A stretch of 64,000 nt of DNA from Vibrio fluminensis (GCF_015278125.1 NZ_JADILO010000022.1:1-64000), one strand, 5' to 3'. Positions 17,871 to 28,051 are shown, counted from the first letter of the stretch. The notes: a model not told the origin generated them from the letters alone. Made by a program: numbers and translations.

Positions 17871-18242
17871 ATGATTGAACGTCGTCGATTTTCACGCATC
17901 GTATACCAAGCACTTGCTGTAGTTTCACAAGGTGATATTGAAGTAGAAGCAACCGTGAAAGATTTATCTTTACATGGATTGTTACTCCGTTGCCCACAAA
18001 GCCATTTACTCAATCCCTCTGAGACTATTTCGATTAAGTTCCAACTGACAGATAGCGACATTACTATCGAACTTGAAGGGCGCATAATTGGCGAACTGCA
18101 TGAAATCACTCGAATCATTATTGAACATATTGATATCGATAGTATCAGTCATATTAAACGTATCATCGAACTCAATGTTGGCGACGATCAGTTATTGCAT
18201 CGAGAAATCGAGCAGCTCTCTGACCTAGCAGAATTTCCCTAA
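17871..18242 (+). CDS. PilZ domain c-di-GMP-binding protein (PlzA-like)
   Basis: Single-domain PilZ receptor of 123 residues from the ATG at 17871. An upstream in-frame ATG at 17814 would add 19 residues without family resemblance. The c-di-GMP-binding motifs are present: RRRFSR at the N-terminus (RxxxR) and DLSLHG about 30 residues later (D/NxSxxG). By sequence and position (upstream of an M23 peptidase and tyrA-aroF) it corresponds to V. cholerae PlzA. It ends 9 nt before the peptidase gene, so the two are cotranscribed. Confidence 0.88.
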   Translation: MIERRRFSRIVYQALAVVSQGDIEVEATVKDLSLHGLLLRCPQSHLLNPSETISIKFQLTDSDITIELEGRIIGELHEITRIIIEHIDIDSISHIKRIIELNVGDDQLLHREIEQLSDLAEFP

Positions 18243-18251
18243 CAAAATTGT

Positions 18252-19265
18252 ATGCCTAAAAGAAAAATAACAATTACGATTCCAACAGGAACAGAAGTAC
18301 AACATTTCACTTTAAGTAGAAAATCTCTTCTGCTTACTATTGTCACAAGCTTCGCCGTGATTAGTGGTACTGCTGGTTATATTTATACCAAGCAAAAAGA
18401 TATCTCTACACGTGATCAGTCTATTACCAATTTGCGTCAACAACTCACTGCCGCGAATCAGCAAAAAGTAACCTTTGAGCAGCTTTACGAAGAACAGATA
18501 GATACCTCGCACACTCTATCCCAAGAACTAGAACAGAAACGTAACCAATTACATGTGCTCGGCAAGCGAGTTTACGATGTTGAAGCGGTATTAGGTTTAT
18601 CCGATGAAGCACCACTGGACGAACAAAACCTAGAAGATCGTCTGGATGCTGCCGCTGTCGACTCTGCGGTACGTGCGACTATGTTCCGCATGATCCCTAA
18701 CGAATCACCTTTGGATTATAACCGCATTTCATCATCGTATGGTCGCCGAACCAATCCTATTACTGGTAAGCGCCACACTCATACCGGCATCGATCTAACC
18801 TGTGATCGTGGGACGGCGATCGTCGCTCCAGCTGATGGTGTAATCGAAACCGTGCGCCCAAGTAAAAAAGGCTTCGGTAACTTCTTAACATTACGTCACT
18901 CATTTGGTTTTATGACCTCTTACGCTCACTTACAATACTTCAAAGTGAAAAGTGGCCAATTCGTATCAAAAGGTGAAGTGATTGCAACCTGTGGTAACTC
19001 GGGGAACTCCACTGGACCGCATCTGCATTATGAAGTGCGCTTTTTAGGTCGCTCACTTAACCCGCAATACACCATGGATTGGACACCAGATAACTTTAAC
19101 TATCTATTTGAGAAAGAGAAAAAAATCAAATGGGCACCTTTGGTGAAACTGATTGATGACAATGTACGTCTGCAAGTCAACTTAACCAACAACCCATATA
19201 CTGACAGCTCTGTAAACACAGTAAACAACACGGCAAGCAGTAGCGATGATCTCTCGGTTCAATAA
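18252..19265 (+). CDS. M23 family (LytM) peptidoglycan endopeptidase, membrane anchored
   Basis: Zinc metallopeptidase predicted to cut peptidoglycan cross-links in the periplasm. The 337-residue protein has one N-terminal membrane segment (about 26-46), a coiled coil (about 55-110), and an LytM domain (about 170-285) with all metal ligands: the H and D of HTGIDL, and HLHYE near the end, with GNSGNSTGP in between. It is followed by a Ser/Thr/Asn-rich tail. Because the zinc site is complete it should be enzymatically active, not a degenerate activator like EnvC. It is paired with a PilZ gene 9 nt upstream. Confidence 0.9.
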   Translation: MPKRKITITIPTGTEVQHFTLSRKSLLLTIVTSFAVISGTAGYIYTKQKDISTRDQSITNLRQQLTAANQQKVTFEQLYEEQIDTSHTLSQELEQKRNQLHVLGKRVYDVEAVLGLSDEAPLDEQNLEDRLDAAAVDSAVRATMFRMIPNESPLDYNRISSSYGRRTNPITGKRHTHTGIDLTCDRGTAIVAPADGVIETVRPSKKGFGNFLTLRHSFGFMTSYAHLQYFKVKSGQFVSKGEVIATCGNSGNSTGPHLHYEVRFLGRSLNPQYTMDWTPDNFNYLFEKEKKIKWAPLVKLIDDNVRLQVNLTNNPYTDSSVNTVNNTASSSDDLSVQ

Positions 19266-19302
19266 TAGCGACGTTGACGAATAACGGTCACGGTTAAAAC
19301 CA

Positions 19303-19328
19303 AAAAAGCTGCCTTAGGCAGCTTTTTA
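19303..19328. terminator. Bidirectional terminator between M23 peptidase gene and tyrA
   Basis: AAAAAAGCTGCC-TTA-GGCAGCTTTTTA, flanked by A and T runs so that it can serve both converging transcripts. Confidence 0.88.
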
Positions 19329-19351
19329 CTTATATGAGGATAAGTGCTCGT

Positions 19352-20479
19352 TTAGCCGCGATGAATCGAATCATTGGCTTGTTTCAGTAAGTTCTGGCTT
19401 TCGATCATAAACTGCTGTGAGTAATCGCCAAACCAATCACTGACTTGATTAAAGTTATCGATGAAACTCTGTTTATCTTGGCTATCCAAGATATCTAACG
19501 CTCGACCGAAACGCTGATGGAAGCGCTTGATCATCTCGATATTCTCTTGCGAAGAGAAAATAATATCACCGTACAAATTCGGATCTTGTCCAAACAGGCG
19601 ACCTACCATCGCTAATTCTAGACGGTAAATTGGCGAGCTTAATTGCAACAGCTTATCGATGCTTGGGTTTTCTTGACTCAGGTGCAAACCGTATGCGAAC
19701 GACGTAAAGTGACGCAAGGCTTGAATAAGGGTCATGCCATGATCATGCTCACTGGCATCAATCTGGCACAGACTCGCGCCCCAAATAGCAAACTGCTTTA
19801 ATAGCCACTGGTAATGCTCTTCCCCTCGACCATCGCAGTAAACAATGACCTGCTTAGCCAGACTTGGCACATCTGGACCAAACATTGGATGCAAGCCAAC
19901 AACCGGGCCTTGATGCACGCGCATCATCGCCTCGAGAGGCTTAGATTTAATTGAGGTCAAATCACACAAGATGCAATCGCTAGGCAGATTACCTAGCTTC
20001 TCAATCACCCCTTGTGTCAGATGAATCGGTACTGTGACCACTACCAGTCCCGCATCTTCAAGGATCTCATCAGCGCGATGCCAATCTTGGCTACCCAGCA
20101 CCTTCACTTGATAGCCTGATAAGCTGAACATACGACCGAACAAACCACCTAATTGACCTTTACCACCGACAATCACGACTGAGCGCAATTCTGGATTCAA
20201 GCACTTAAAACCTGAGTCTTTTTCACTGGCATAAGACTCGCGCATCGTGCGGCGTAAAATGTCTTCAATCAGCTGTGGTGGCACACCCATTTTCTCCGCT
20301 TCCGCGCGGCGAGAAGCAAGCATTGCCGCTTCACGATCCGGCGCATAAATCGGCAAACCATGCTCACTTTTCACCTCGCCAACTTGCTCGACCAGCGCTA
20401 AGCGCTGAGCCAACAAATTGAGGATCTGCTTATCTACTGCATCAATCTGATCACGCAGGTGGTTTAACTGTTCAGCCAT
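19352..20479 (-). CDS. tyrA: Chorismate mutase / prephenate dehydrogenase TyrA (T-protein)
   Basis: Bifunctional enzyme of the tyrosine branch: chorismate to prephenate to 4-hydroxyphenylpyruvate (NAD-dependent). The 375 residues comprise an AroQ mutase domain (about 1-90, [19 protein letters not shown]), a Rossmann dehydrogenase ([14 protein letters not shown] around residue 106; GLHPMFGPD) and the helical dimer domain. Length matches E. coli TyrA (373). It lies 22 nt downstream of aroF, in the same TyrR-controlled operon. Confidence 0.98.
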   Translation of the reverse strand: MAEQLNHLRDQIDAVDKQILNLLAQRLALVEQVGEVKSEHGLPIYAPDREAAMLASRRAEAEKMGVPPQLIEDILRRTMRESYASEKDSGFKCLNPELRSVVIVGGKGQLGGLFGRMFSLSGYQVKVLGSQDWHRADEILEDAGLVVVTVPIHLTQGVIEKLGNLPSDCILCDLTSIKSKPLEAMMRVHQGPVVGLHPMFGPDVPSLAKQVIVYCDGRGEEHYQWLLKQFAIWGASLCQIDASEHDHGMTLIQALRHFTSFAYGLHLSQENPSIDKLLQLSSPIYRLELAMVGRLFGQDPNLYGDIIFSSQENIEMIKRFHQRFGRALDILDSQDKQSFIDNFNQVSDWFGDYSQQFMIESQNLLKQANDSIHRG

Positions 20480-20501
20480 GAATATCCCTATACCTTACTA
20501 C

Positions 20502-21575
20502 TTAAGCTTGTAAACGATCTTGTAAGAATGGCACTAAAGCTTCGTGCGCATGACGCAGTAGTGTCTCAGTTGTTTGCCAATTAATACAGGCATCTGTGAT
20601 AGAAACACCGTATTGCATCTCACTTAGCGCTAAATCTGACGATTGATTGCCTTCATTAATATGGCTTTCAATCATTAAACCAATAATCGATTTATTGCCT
20701 TCACGGATCTGGTGAATCACATCTTCAGCAACCAGCGGCTGACGGCGGTAATCTTTACGTGAGTTAGCATGGCTACAATCCACCATCAATGAAGCATCTA
20801 AGCCCATTTTTGCCATCTCTTCTTCACACTCAGCCACTGATACTGAGTCATAGTTCGTCTGCTTACCGCCACGCAAAATTACGTGACCGTTAGGGTTACC
20901 TTGCGTTGTCAGCAGTGCCACTTCGCCCTCACGGCTAATACCCATAAAGCGGTGGCTAGAAGAAGCCGCCTGCATCGCGTTGACGGCGGTCGCAAGGTTA
21001 CCATCTGTACCATTTTTAAAACCAATCGGCATCGACAAACCGCTGGCCATTTCACGGTGAGTTTGAGACTCCGTAGTTCGTGCGCCAATTGCGGCCCAGC
21101 TAAAAGTATCAGCAAGGTATTGTGGACTGATTGGATCCAGCGCTTCGGTTGCCAACGGAATTTCCATCTCGGCTAATTCCACCAGCAATTGACGGCCAAC
21201 ATGCAGACCATGTTCGATATCAAAGCTTCCATCAAGATGAGGGTCGTTTATCAAACCTTTCCAACCGACTGTAGTACGTGGTTTTTCAAAGTAAACTCGC
21301 ATCACGATATAAAGCTGATCGTTTAGTTGCTCAGACAGTTGTTTGAGTCGACGTGCATAATCCTTAGCGGCTTCCACATCATGAATAGAACAAGGCCCAC
21401 ACACGACTAGCAGACGGTGGTCTCTTTTGTGAATAATATCGGCAATTTCTTGACGAGATTGCTGGATAAATCGACGGGCATTATCACTTAATGGTAACTT
21501 CGCCTTTAACTCATCTGGCGTAATCAGTACTTGTTCATCAATGATGTTGATATTACTCAATTCACTTTTCTGCAT
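20502..21575 (-). CDS. aroF: DAHP synthase, tyrosine-sensitive type (AroF)
   Basis: Condenses phosphoenolpyruvate and erythrose 4-phosphate to DAHP, the first step of the shikimate pathway. From the ATG at 21575 the product has 357 residues starting MQKSEL, like E. coli AroF (MQKDAL). A GTG three codons upstream is the alternative start. Conserved motifs GPCSIHD, KPRTTVGWKG, GFKNGTDG and DCSHANS are present. Its position immediately before tyrA and behind TyrR boxes identifies it as the Tyr-regulated isozyme. Confidence 0.95.
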   Translation of the reverse strand: MQKSELSNINIIDEQVLITPDELKAKLPLSDNARRFIQQSRQEIADIIHKRDHRLLVVCGPCSIHDVEAAKDYARRLKQLSEQLNDQLYIVMRVYFEKPRTTVGWKGLINDPHLDGSFDIEHGLHVGRQLLVELAEMEIPLATEALDPISPQYLADTFSWAAIGARTTESQTHREMASGLSMPIGFKNGTDGNLATAVNAMQAASSSHRFMGISREGEVALLTTQGNPNGHVILRGGKQTNYDSVSVAECEEEMAKMGLDASLMVDCSHANSRKDYRRQPLVAEDVIHQIREGNKSIIGLMIESHINEGNQSSDLALSEMQYGVSITDACINWQTTETLLRHAHEALVPFLQDRLQA

Positions 21576-21586
21576 AATCGACACTC

Positions 21587-21604
21587 TGTAAACTTTTAGT
21601 TACA
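21587..21604. promoter_or_regulatory. TyrR box near the aroF start
   Basis: TGTAAA-CTTTTA-GTTACA matches the TyrR consensus TGTAAA-N6-TTTACA at 11 of 12 positions. It lies just upstream of the aroF start codon. Confidence 0.7.
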
Positions 21605-21642
21605 CCTTGAATTCCATTTCATCAAGGCACTGCTTAAGCATT

Positions 21643-21670
21643 AAGATAACAGGCGTAATTAATATTTCAA
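21643..21670 (-). promoter_or_regulatory. aroF-tyrA promoter
   Basis: On the minus strand TTGAAA (21665-21670), 16-bp spacer, TATCTT (21643-21648). TyrR boxes lie directly upstream of the -35 and again near the start codon. Confidence 0.55.
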
Positions 21671-21671
21671 C

Positions 21672-21689
21672 CGTAAATTTAAATAAACA
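21672..21689. promoter_or_regulatory. Weak TyrR box of aroF-tyrA
   Basis: CGTAAA-TTTAAA-TAAACA, a weak match to the TyrR consensus, abuts the -35 hexamer and lies 22 bp from the strong box. That is the strong-plus-weak spacing known for TyrR repression in E. coli. Confidence 0.5.
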
Positions 21690-21693
21690 TCAA

Positions 21694-21711
21694 TGTAAAA
21701 ATAAATTTACA
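21694..21711. promoter_or_regulatory. Strong TyrR box of aroF-tyrA
   Basis: TGTAAA-AATAAA-TTTACA, a perfect match to the TyrR consensus TGTAAA-N6-TTTACA. Confidence 0.82.
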
Positions 21712-21810
21712 ACCACGTTTTTACCCAGCTTAATTACAAATCTATACTGAAAGCATGTTTTCTTATTAGCAAAGTCTTTAGAATAGGCATAAACCACGCA
21801 AGGAAATAGG

Positions 21811-23493
21811 TTGAGCAACATGGATTTGATCCTCTCGCTACTGCAGCAAATGTGCGTCTACTTAGTGCTCGCCTATATGTTGAGCAAGACGCCTATCTTT
21901 CTACCTCTACTCAACATCTCACATCGTCTTAGTCATAAAGTTGCGATTTATATCCTGTTCTCGCTTTTTTGCATTATGGGCACCTACTTTGGTTTGCAAA
22001 TCAATGATGCGATTGCCAATACGCGAGCAATCGGTGCCGTCATGGGCGGTTTGTTTGGCGGGCCCGTGGTCGGATTTTTTGTCGGCTTAACCGGCGGCTT
22101 GCATCGCTACAGTTTAGGTGGTTTTACCGATGTGGCCTGCGCCATCTCCACCACTGCAGAAGGACTAATCGGTGGATTACTGCATACCTACTTGGTTCGT
22201 CGTGGCAAAGGCGCCTTACTATTTAGCCCAAGCATCGTATTTGCCATTACTCTGTTTGCTGAAATCGTCCAGATGGCAATTATTCTTCTGGTAGCAAAGC
22301 CTTTTGCACAGTCATACAGTTTGGTTTCTGCTATCGCTGCGCCAATGATTATTGCGAACTCTGTTGGTGCGGCACTGTTCATGAGCATTCTGCAAGACCG
22401 AAAAACCATCTTCGAAGAGTACTCGGCCACTTTCTCTAGGCGCGCGCTCAATATCGCCGAACGCTCAGTCGGTATTCTTGCTGCCGGTTTTAATACACAT
22501 ACCGCCGAACGTATTGCGCGGATTGTCTACGAAGAAACGAGTGTGGGCGCAGTATCCATTACTGACAATGAAAAAATCTTAGCCTTTGTTGGAATTGGTG
22601 ATGACCACCACAGACCAGAAACACCGATTTCATCACAAAGCACTTTAGATGCCATTACACAAGACAAGATTATCTATCTTGATGGCAAAGACAAACCGTA
22701 CCAATGTTCAATTTCTCACCGCTGCAAACTGGGTTCTGCACTAATTATTCCATTGCGTGCGGGTGATAAAGTGATTGGCACCATTAAGCTCTACGAACCA
22801 AAGCGTAAGCTATTTTCAACCATCAATATGTCGATGGCAGAAGGTATCGCGCAGTTGCTTTCCAGTCAGATTCTTTATGGGGAGTTGCAGCAAAAACAAT
22901 CTTTACTATCACAGGTAGAAATCAAGCTGCTCCATGCACAAGTTAACCCACACTTCTTGTTTAATGCGCTTAACACTATCAGTGCCGTAGTAAGGCGCGA
23001 TCCCAGTAAAGCTCGAGAGTTAATCCAACATTTGTCTCAGTTTTTCCGCAGTAACCTCAAGCAAGATATTGAAGAAGTGTCATTGCAAGATGAACTGGAT
23101 CATGTGAATGCTTACCTCACCATTGAGAAAGCACGCTTTACTGATCGTCTCGAGGTAGAAATGGATATTGATCAAGCTTGGATGGCGCGGAAACTACCCA
23201 CCTTTACGCTTCAGCCATTAGTCGAAAATGCGATTAAGCACGGCACCTCTCAACTACTCGAAGGTGGGGTGATCCGCATTTACAGCCAAGACGTTGAGCA
23301 AGGCTGTAAAATTACTGTTGAAGATAATGCCGGCAGCTATAAAGCCCCACAACAAGACCATGAAGGGCTCGGCATGCAAATCGTTGCCAAACGGCTGAGC
23401 AATAAGTTTGGCACCATTGGGCAACTGACTATCGAAGTCGAACCAAATCAATATACGAGAATGAGCTTTATCATTCCCCATCAAGATCGTTAA
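21811..23493 (+). CDS. btsS: LytS-type sensor histidine kinase, BtsS-like (pyruvate sensor)
   Basis: Membrane kinase of the LytS/LytTR class; E. coli BtsS senses external pyruvate with high affinity. The 560 residues have a multi-TM 5TMR-LYT sensor domain (about 1-200, ending GAALFMSILQDRK), a GAF-like region (about 220-360, ISHRCKLGSALIIPL), a His_kinase domain with the phosphoacceptor in HAQVNPHFLFNALNTI, and an HATPase domain (LQPLVENAIKHG, GLGMQIV). The TTG start at 21811 has AAGGA six bases upstream and gives a length close to E. coli BtsS; ATG at 21820 is the alternative. The cognate regulator follows 9 nt downstream. Confidence 0.88.
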   Translation: MSNMDLILSLLQQMCVYLVLAYMLSKTPIFLPLLNISHRLSHKVAIYILFSLFCIMGTYFGLQINDAIANTRAIGAVMGGLFGGPVVGFFVGLTGGLHRYSLGGFTDVACAISTTAEGLIGGLLHTYLVRRGKGALLFSPSIVFAITLFAEIVQMAIILLVAKPFAQSYSLVSAIAAPMIIANSVGAALFMSILQDRKTIFEEYSATFSRRALNIAERSVGILAAGFNTHTAERIARIVYEETSVGAVSITDNEKILAFVGIGDDHHRPETPISSQSTLDAITQDKIIYLDGKDKPYQCSISHRCKLGSALIIPLRAGDKVIGTIKLYEPKRKLFSTINMSMAEGIAQLLSSQILYGELQQKQSLLSQVEIKLLHAQVNPHFLFNALNTISAVVRRDPSKARELIQHLSQFFRSNLKQDIEEVSLQDELDHVNAYLTIEKARFTDRLEVEMDIDQAWMARKLPTFTLQPLVENAIKHGTSQLLEGGVIRIYSQDVEQGCKITVEDNAGSYKAPQQDHEGLGMQIVAKRLSNKFGTIGQLTIEVEPNQYTRMSFIIPHQDR

Positions 23494-23502
23494 GGATAAT
23501 TC

Positions 23503-24222
23503 ATGCTTTCCGCTTTAGTGATAGATGATGAACTGTTTGCTCGCGAGGAATTGACCGAGCTGCTTGAAGAAACCGGACATATTACCGTCCTCGATCAAGC
23601 CAGTAATGCCATCGAAGGTTTAAAGAAGATCAACCAACTTAAACCCGATGTGGTGTTTCTTGATATTCACATGCCACAAATCACCGGAATTGAACTACTG
23701 GGGATGTTAGATCCTGATATTCAAACCCGGGTGGTGTTTGTCACTGCCTATGACCAATTTGCAGTACAAGCGTTTGAAGAGAATGCCTTCGATTACCTAC
23801 TTAAGCCAGTGGACACAAAACGCCTGAATGTCACCATAAATCGACTGCTTAAGTCTGAGCGTAAGAACCTACAGCAATACCAACCTATCGCGCCACCAAG
23901 CTTAGATCAGGTGCCATGCGTGGGTTTAAACCGCATCGTCATTATTCCAACCACAGATATTGAGTTTGCTTACAGTGATATTAGCGGGGTACATGTGCAG
24001 ACTGCTGAACAAGTTGCGACCTGCCAACTAACGCTGAAGGTACTAGAAGAAAAAACGCCACTGGTACGCTGTCATCGTCAGTACTTAATTAATATTAAAG
24101 CGATCAAAGAAATTAAATTGCTGGAGAATGGTTTAGCGGAAATTGTTTCAGCAAGTGGTCATCCAATTCCAGTCAGTCGACGCTACCTAAAAACGCTTAA
24201 AGAGCGACTCGGTTTCCACTAA
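23503..24222 (+). CDS. btsR: LytTR response regulator, BtsR-like
   Basis: DNA-binding response regulator of the preceding kinase. The 239 residues (same length as E. coli BtsR) contain a receiver domain with acidic pair DD (9-10), the phosphoacceptor Asp in VVFLDIHMPQ and the Lys in YLLKPVD, then a C-terminal LytTR domain (about 135-239, VHVQTAEQ, LVRCHRQYLINI, PVSRRYLKTLK). Its predicted target sites, ACCACTTA direct repeats, occur upstream of the CstA-family gene 4 kb away. Confidence 0.9.
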   Translation: MLSALVIDDELFAREELTELLEETGHITVLDQASNAIEGLKKINQLKPDVVFLDIHMPQITGIELLGMLDPDIQTRVVFVTAYDQFAVQAFEENAFDYLLKPVDTKRLNVTINRLLKSERKNLQQYQPIAPPSLDQVPCVGLNRIVIIPTTDIEFAYSDISGVHVQTAEQVATCQLTLKVLEEKTPLVRCHRQYLINIKAIKEIKLLENGLAEIVSASGHPIPVSRRYLKTLKERLGFH

Positions 24223-24247
24223 TTAATCGTTTCGATAAGTCGATAAC

Positions 24248-24273
24248 AAAAGAGTCACTTAAGTGACTCTTTT
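24248..24273. terminator. Bidirectional terminator between btsR and nagZ
   Basis: AAAAGAGTCACTT/AAGTGACTCTTTT, a perfect 13-bp inverted repeat with flanking A and T runs between converging genes. Confidence 0.85.
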
Positions 24274-24281
24274 GTTTATTG

Positions 24282-25268
24282 TTAGCAATCAAGAATACGT
24301 TTCATCGCTTCAGAGGCTTCTCGCCATTTTTCACTGCGCTGTAAGTCATCTAAGGTGAATGATTGCTGCTTGAGCAAATTCGTCGCTTGTGGGAATTCTA
24401 GAATAGGCAAATTATCCAATACTTCTACTTGGCCATCACGGTTATTGCATAACAACAGCATGTCGCAACCAGCCACCAGCGCTTGATGTGAGCGCTCGGC
24501 AGGCCCCCCCATGATCGCTGCCCCTTCCATATTCAAGTCATCCGAGAAGACAATGCCTTTAAAACCCAGCTGTTCTCGCAGCACTTTCTTAAGCCAAAAT
24601 TGAGAACCGCTAGCTGGTTGATCGTCATATTGCGGATAAATCACATGGGCAGGCATCATCGCATCAAGCGTACCGGCATCAATGTGCGCTTTAAAGATCG
24701 CCATATCTTGCTCAAGAATAGTTTGACGCTCATCGTAAGGGGTCTCTAGATGAGAATCAGCAATGACGCCGCCATGACCAGGAAAGTGCTTACCCGTCGT
24801 TGCCATGCCCACCGATTTCATACCACGCATATACGCGCTACTTTGGCGTATTATGGTATCTATGTCCTCACCAAAGGCACGATCACCAATCGCTTTGCAT
24901 TCAAATCCTTTGTCTAAAACAGGGGCAAAGCTCAAATCAATATCATGAGCAATTAATTCAGCAGCCATTAACCAGCCACCCAATTCTGCCATACGTTCGC
25001 TCTCAGCTTGCTGTGCGTAGAGCTTAGGCGCAGGAATACGTGAAAAACCTTCTCGAAAACGTTGTACACGTCCGCCTTCTTGGTCAACACCAATTAATAT
25101 TGGTCGCTTGGCCGCTTTACGAATTTCATTTGTCAGCGCCATTAGCTGCTTGCTGTCATGATAATTACGAGTAAATAAAATTAAGCCACCCACCGTCGGG
25201 TGCTGCAAAATCTCTCTATCTTCCGCGGTTAACTCATACCCAGCAACGTCCACCCATAACGGACCCAT
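24282..25268 (-). CDS. nagZ: Beta-N-acetylglucosaminidase NagZ
   Basis: Cytoplasmic GH3 glycosidase of peptidoglycan recycling that removes GlcNAc from GlcNAc-1,6-anhydroMurNAc peptides; its product feeds AnmK and induces AmpC in species that have it. The 328 residues keep [14 protein letters not shown] (family loop with the catalytic His/Asp dyad), [16 protein letters not shown] and the nucleophile Asp in [10 protein letters not shown]. Length is close to V. cholerae NagZ. It is divergent from anmK-murQ, the next two steps of the same pathway. Confidence 0.97.
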   Translation of the reverse strand: MGPLWVDVAGYELTAEDREILQHPTVGGLILFTRNYHDSKQLMALTNEIRKAAKRPILIGVDQEGGRVQRFREGFSRIPAPKLYAQQAESERMAELGGWLMAAELIAHDIDLSFAPVLDKGFECKAIGDRAFGEDIDTIIRQSSAYMRGMKSVGMATTGKHFPGHGGVIADSHLETPYDERQTILEQDMAIFKAHIDAGTLDAMMPAHVIYPQYDDQPASGSQFWLKKVLREQLGFKGIVFSDDLNMEGAAIMGGPAERSHQALVAGCDMLLLCNNRDGQVEVLDNLPILEFPQATNLLKQQSFTLDDLQRSEKWREASEAMKRILDC

Positions 25269-25368
25269 AATTTCTCCTCATTGCGTACTAATTTCGCTTT
25301 GGCTTTGAGGTTATTCTGATTATTCTAGGTTTACAATGGATAAGTGGACCTATTACGAAAAATTGGAT

Positions 25369-26478
25369 ATGTGTACAAAACAACGCTTTATTGGAGTGAT
25401 GTCGGGCACTAGCATGGACGGCGTCGATACCGTATTAGTCGAGATTGATGGTAATCATATTGAATTGATTGCTTCTCTTGATTACCCATTTCCTGAGCCG
25501 CTTAAGCAAAGATTGCTGGCAATTTGCCTCGGTCAGCCAACCAGCCTTGATGAAGTAGGCGAACTGGATCACCTGCTCGGGCACCTATTCGCCGATGCCG
25601 TCGATGCGCTACTTAAGCATGCTAACTGTGATGCCAGTGCTATCAGCGCAATTGGTAATCATGGGCAAACAGTATTCCATCGCCCTGATGGCGCGGCACC
25701 TTTTACCATGCAAATTGGCGACGCGAATATCATCGCGACTAAAACTGGCATCGATACCGTTGCAGATTTTCGCCGCAAAGATATGGCACTTGGTGGCCAA
25801 GGTGCTCCATTGGTTCCGGCTTTCCATCAATCTATTTTTGCCACCAGCGATTCTAGCGTGGTGGTGCTCAATATTGGTGGAATTGCCAATATTTCTGTTC
25901 TGCGTCCTGAACACCCGGTGATTGGATACGACACAGGTCCAGGGAACATGTTAATGGATGCTTGGTGTGCGAAACATCGACAACATAAGTTTGATCAGGA
26001 TGCGCAATTTGCCCTAGAAGGCAAAGTAGACAAGGCGCTGCTCGCACAATTAATGAATGAGCCCTACCTTAGCCGCTCAGCACCAAAGAGCACCGGCCGT
26101 GAACTGTTCAATTTACCTTGGCTAGAGGCTCAACTGAGTCAGTTCACACTCAAGCCACACGATGTACAACGCACCTTATGTGAATACACAGCGATCACCA
26201 TTGCCAATGAGGTCGCACAGTACCAAATCGGCGCAGAGCCTGAACTGCTGGTGTGCGGCGGAGGTGTTCACAACCCGTTATTGATGTCACGCTTAGCAGA
26301 ACTGCTGCCCCAATGGTCGGTGGTGACGACAGATGATAAAGGCGTCGACAGTGACAATATGGAAGCGATGGCGTTCGCTTGGCTTGCCCAACGACGTCTG
26401 CATAATTTGCCAAGCAATTTGCCTGAGGTGACTGGCGCCAGCCATCTCGCATCACTTGGCGTACTCTATTTCGCCTAA
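25369..26478 (+). CDS. anmK: Anhydro-N-acetylmuramic acid kinase AnmK
   Basis: Opens and phosphorylates 1,6-anhydroMurNAc to MurNAc-6-phosphate, the substrate of MurQ. The ATG at 25369 gives 369 residues (E. coli AnmK 369) starting shortly before FIGVMSGTSMDGVD, the ATP-binding motif. An in-frame ATG at 25336 with AGG seven bases upstream would add 11 residues and cannot be excluded. Other motifs: GNHGQTVFHRP, VADFRRKDMALGGQGAPLVP, GYDTGPGNMLMD, VCGGGVHNPLLM. It is transcribed with murQ 27 nt downstream. Confidence 0.95.
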   Translation: MCTKQRFIGVMSGTSMDGVDTVLVEIDGNHIELIASLDYPFPEPLKQRLLAICLGQPTSLDEVGELDHLLGHLFADAVDALLKHANCDASAISAIGNHGQTVFHRPDGAAPFTMQIGDANIIATKTGIDTVADFRRKDMALGGQGAPLVPAFHQSIFATSDSSVVVLNIGGIANISVLRPEHPVIGYDTGPGNMLMDAWCAKHRQHKFDQDAQFALEGKVDKALLAQLMNEPYLSRSAPKSTGRELFNLPWLEAQLSQFTLKPHDVQRTLCEYTAITIANEVAQYQIGAEPELLVCGGGVHNPLLMSRLAELLPQWSVVTTDDKGVDSDNMEAMAFAWLAQRRLHNLPSNLPEVTGASHLASLGVLYFA

Positions 26479-26487
26479 TAATCATGA

Positions 26488-27432
<945 letters not shown>

Positions 27433-27439
27433 ACCTAGA

Positions 27440-27467
27440 AAGGCTTGGTGATATCAACCAAGCCTTA
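27440..27467. terminator. Hairpin between murQ and DUF2799 gene
   Basis: AGGCTTGGT/ACCAAGCCT stem with a short AT loop. A/T tails are brief, so terminator strength is uncertain, but it sits between converging genes. Confidence 0.6.
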
Positions 27468-27474
27468 ACCATTG

Positions 27475-27822
27475 CTAGTAAGTGTTGCGCGCATCATCCC
27501 AGCCACGCTGCCACTCCATACGAAAGCGTTGAGCATCTTTTGTTCCTTCGCAAACGCCTTCATAGTATTGACCAGACAAACCTATTTGATAGGCCACATC
27601 TGGATTACAATATTCGTTAACGCCAGTGAGATACCCTTGATCGTAATCGGCAATATTGACATTCCCCATGGTGGTTAACTCACGCATAGTACGAGACGTA
27701 TTACCCGTTACACCATCTTGATAGCCAACTTGGTACCAATCACCAGCTTGCGCCAACTCTTCGACACTGCTAGCGCAACCCGCCAGTCCCGCGAGTAACA
27801 AAACGCTTAGTAACTTTTTCAT
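27475..27822 (-). CDS. DUF2799 lipoprotein
   Basis: Small lipoprotein of 115 residues with a type II signal (LLAGLAG-C, Cys16) and Ser-Ser after the Cys, which should direct it to the outer membrane. The mature part has three copies of a short Y-x-x-G-x-x-x-G-like pattern (WYQVGYQDGVTG, YDQGYLTGVNEYC, AYQIGLSGQYYEG), the hallmark of DUF2799. Function is unknown. It is a monocistronic gene facing murQ. Confidence 0.82.
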   Translation of the reverse strand: MKKLLSVLLLAGLAGCASSVEELAQAGDWYQVGYQDGVTGNTSRTMRELTTMGNVNIADYDQGYLTGVNEYCNPDVAYQIGLSGQYYEGVCEGTKDAQRFRMEWQRGWDDARNTY

Positions 27823-27910
27823 TGTTTTCCTTGTGATTTACTGAGCAAGTTCATCAAAAACTTACCACCGCGTGTGTGATCTAGTTTAACCATTAATGGT
27901 GTAATTTGAC

Positions 27911-27978
27911 CACTTAACTTAAATCAAAACCATTTAAATGGTGAGCTTGCCACTTAAATTGCAATACGACCACTTAAG
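27911..27978 (+). promoter_or_regulatory. Four phased BtsR-like operator repeats
   Basis: ACCACTTA (27911), ACCATTTA (27931), GCCACTTA (27951) and ACCACTTA (27971) start exactly 20 bp apart, each followed by A. Known E. coli BtsR sites are ACC[G/A]CT[C/T]A direct repeats with about 13 bp between them. The last copy occupies the -35 position relative to TATACA (27998-28003), as expected for an activator. The second copy lies within a perfect palindrome, ACCATTTAAATGGT (27931-27944), and another, ACCATTAATGGT, lies at 27889-27900. Confidence 0.75.
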
Positions 27979-28051
27979 GTAAATCCGGATGAATCTATAC
28001 AAGTAACTCTCTACTATCCACCATGAATTCTAAGATCAGGGGACAATTGCT

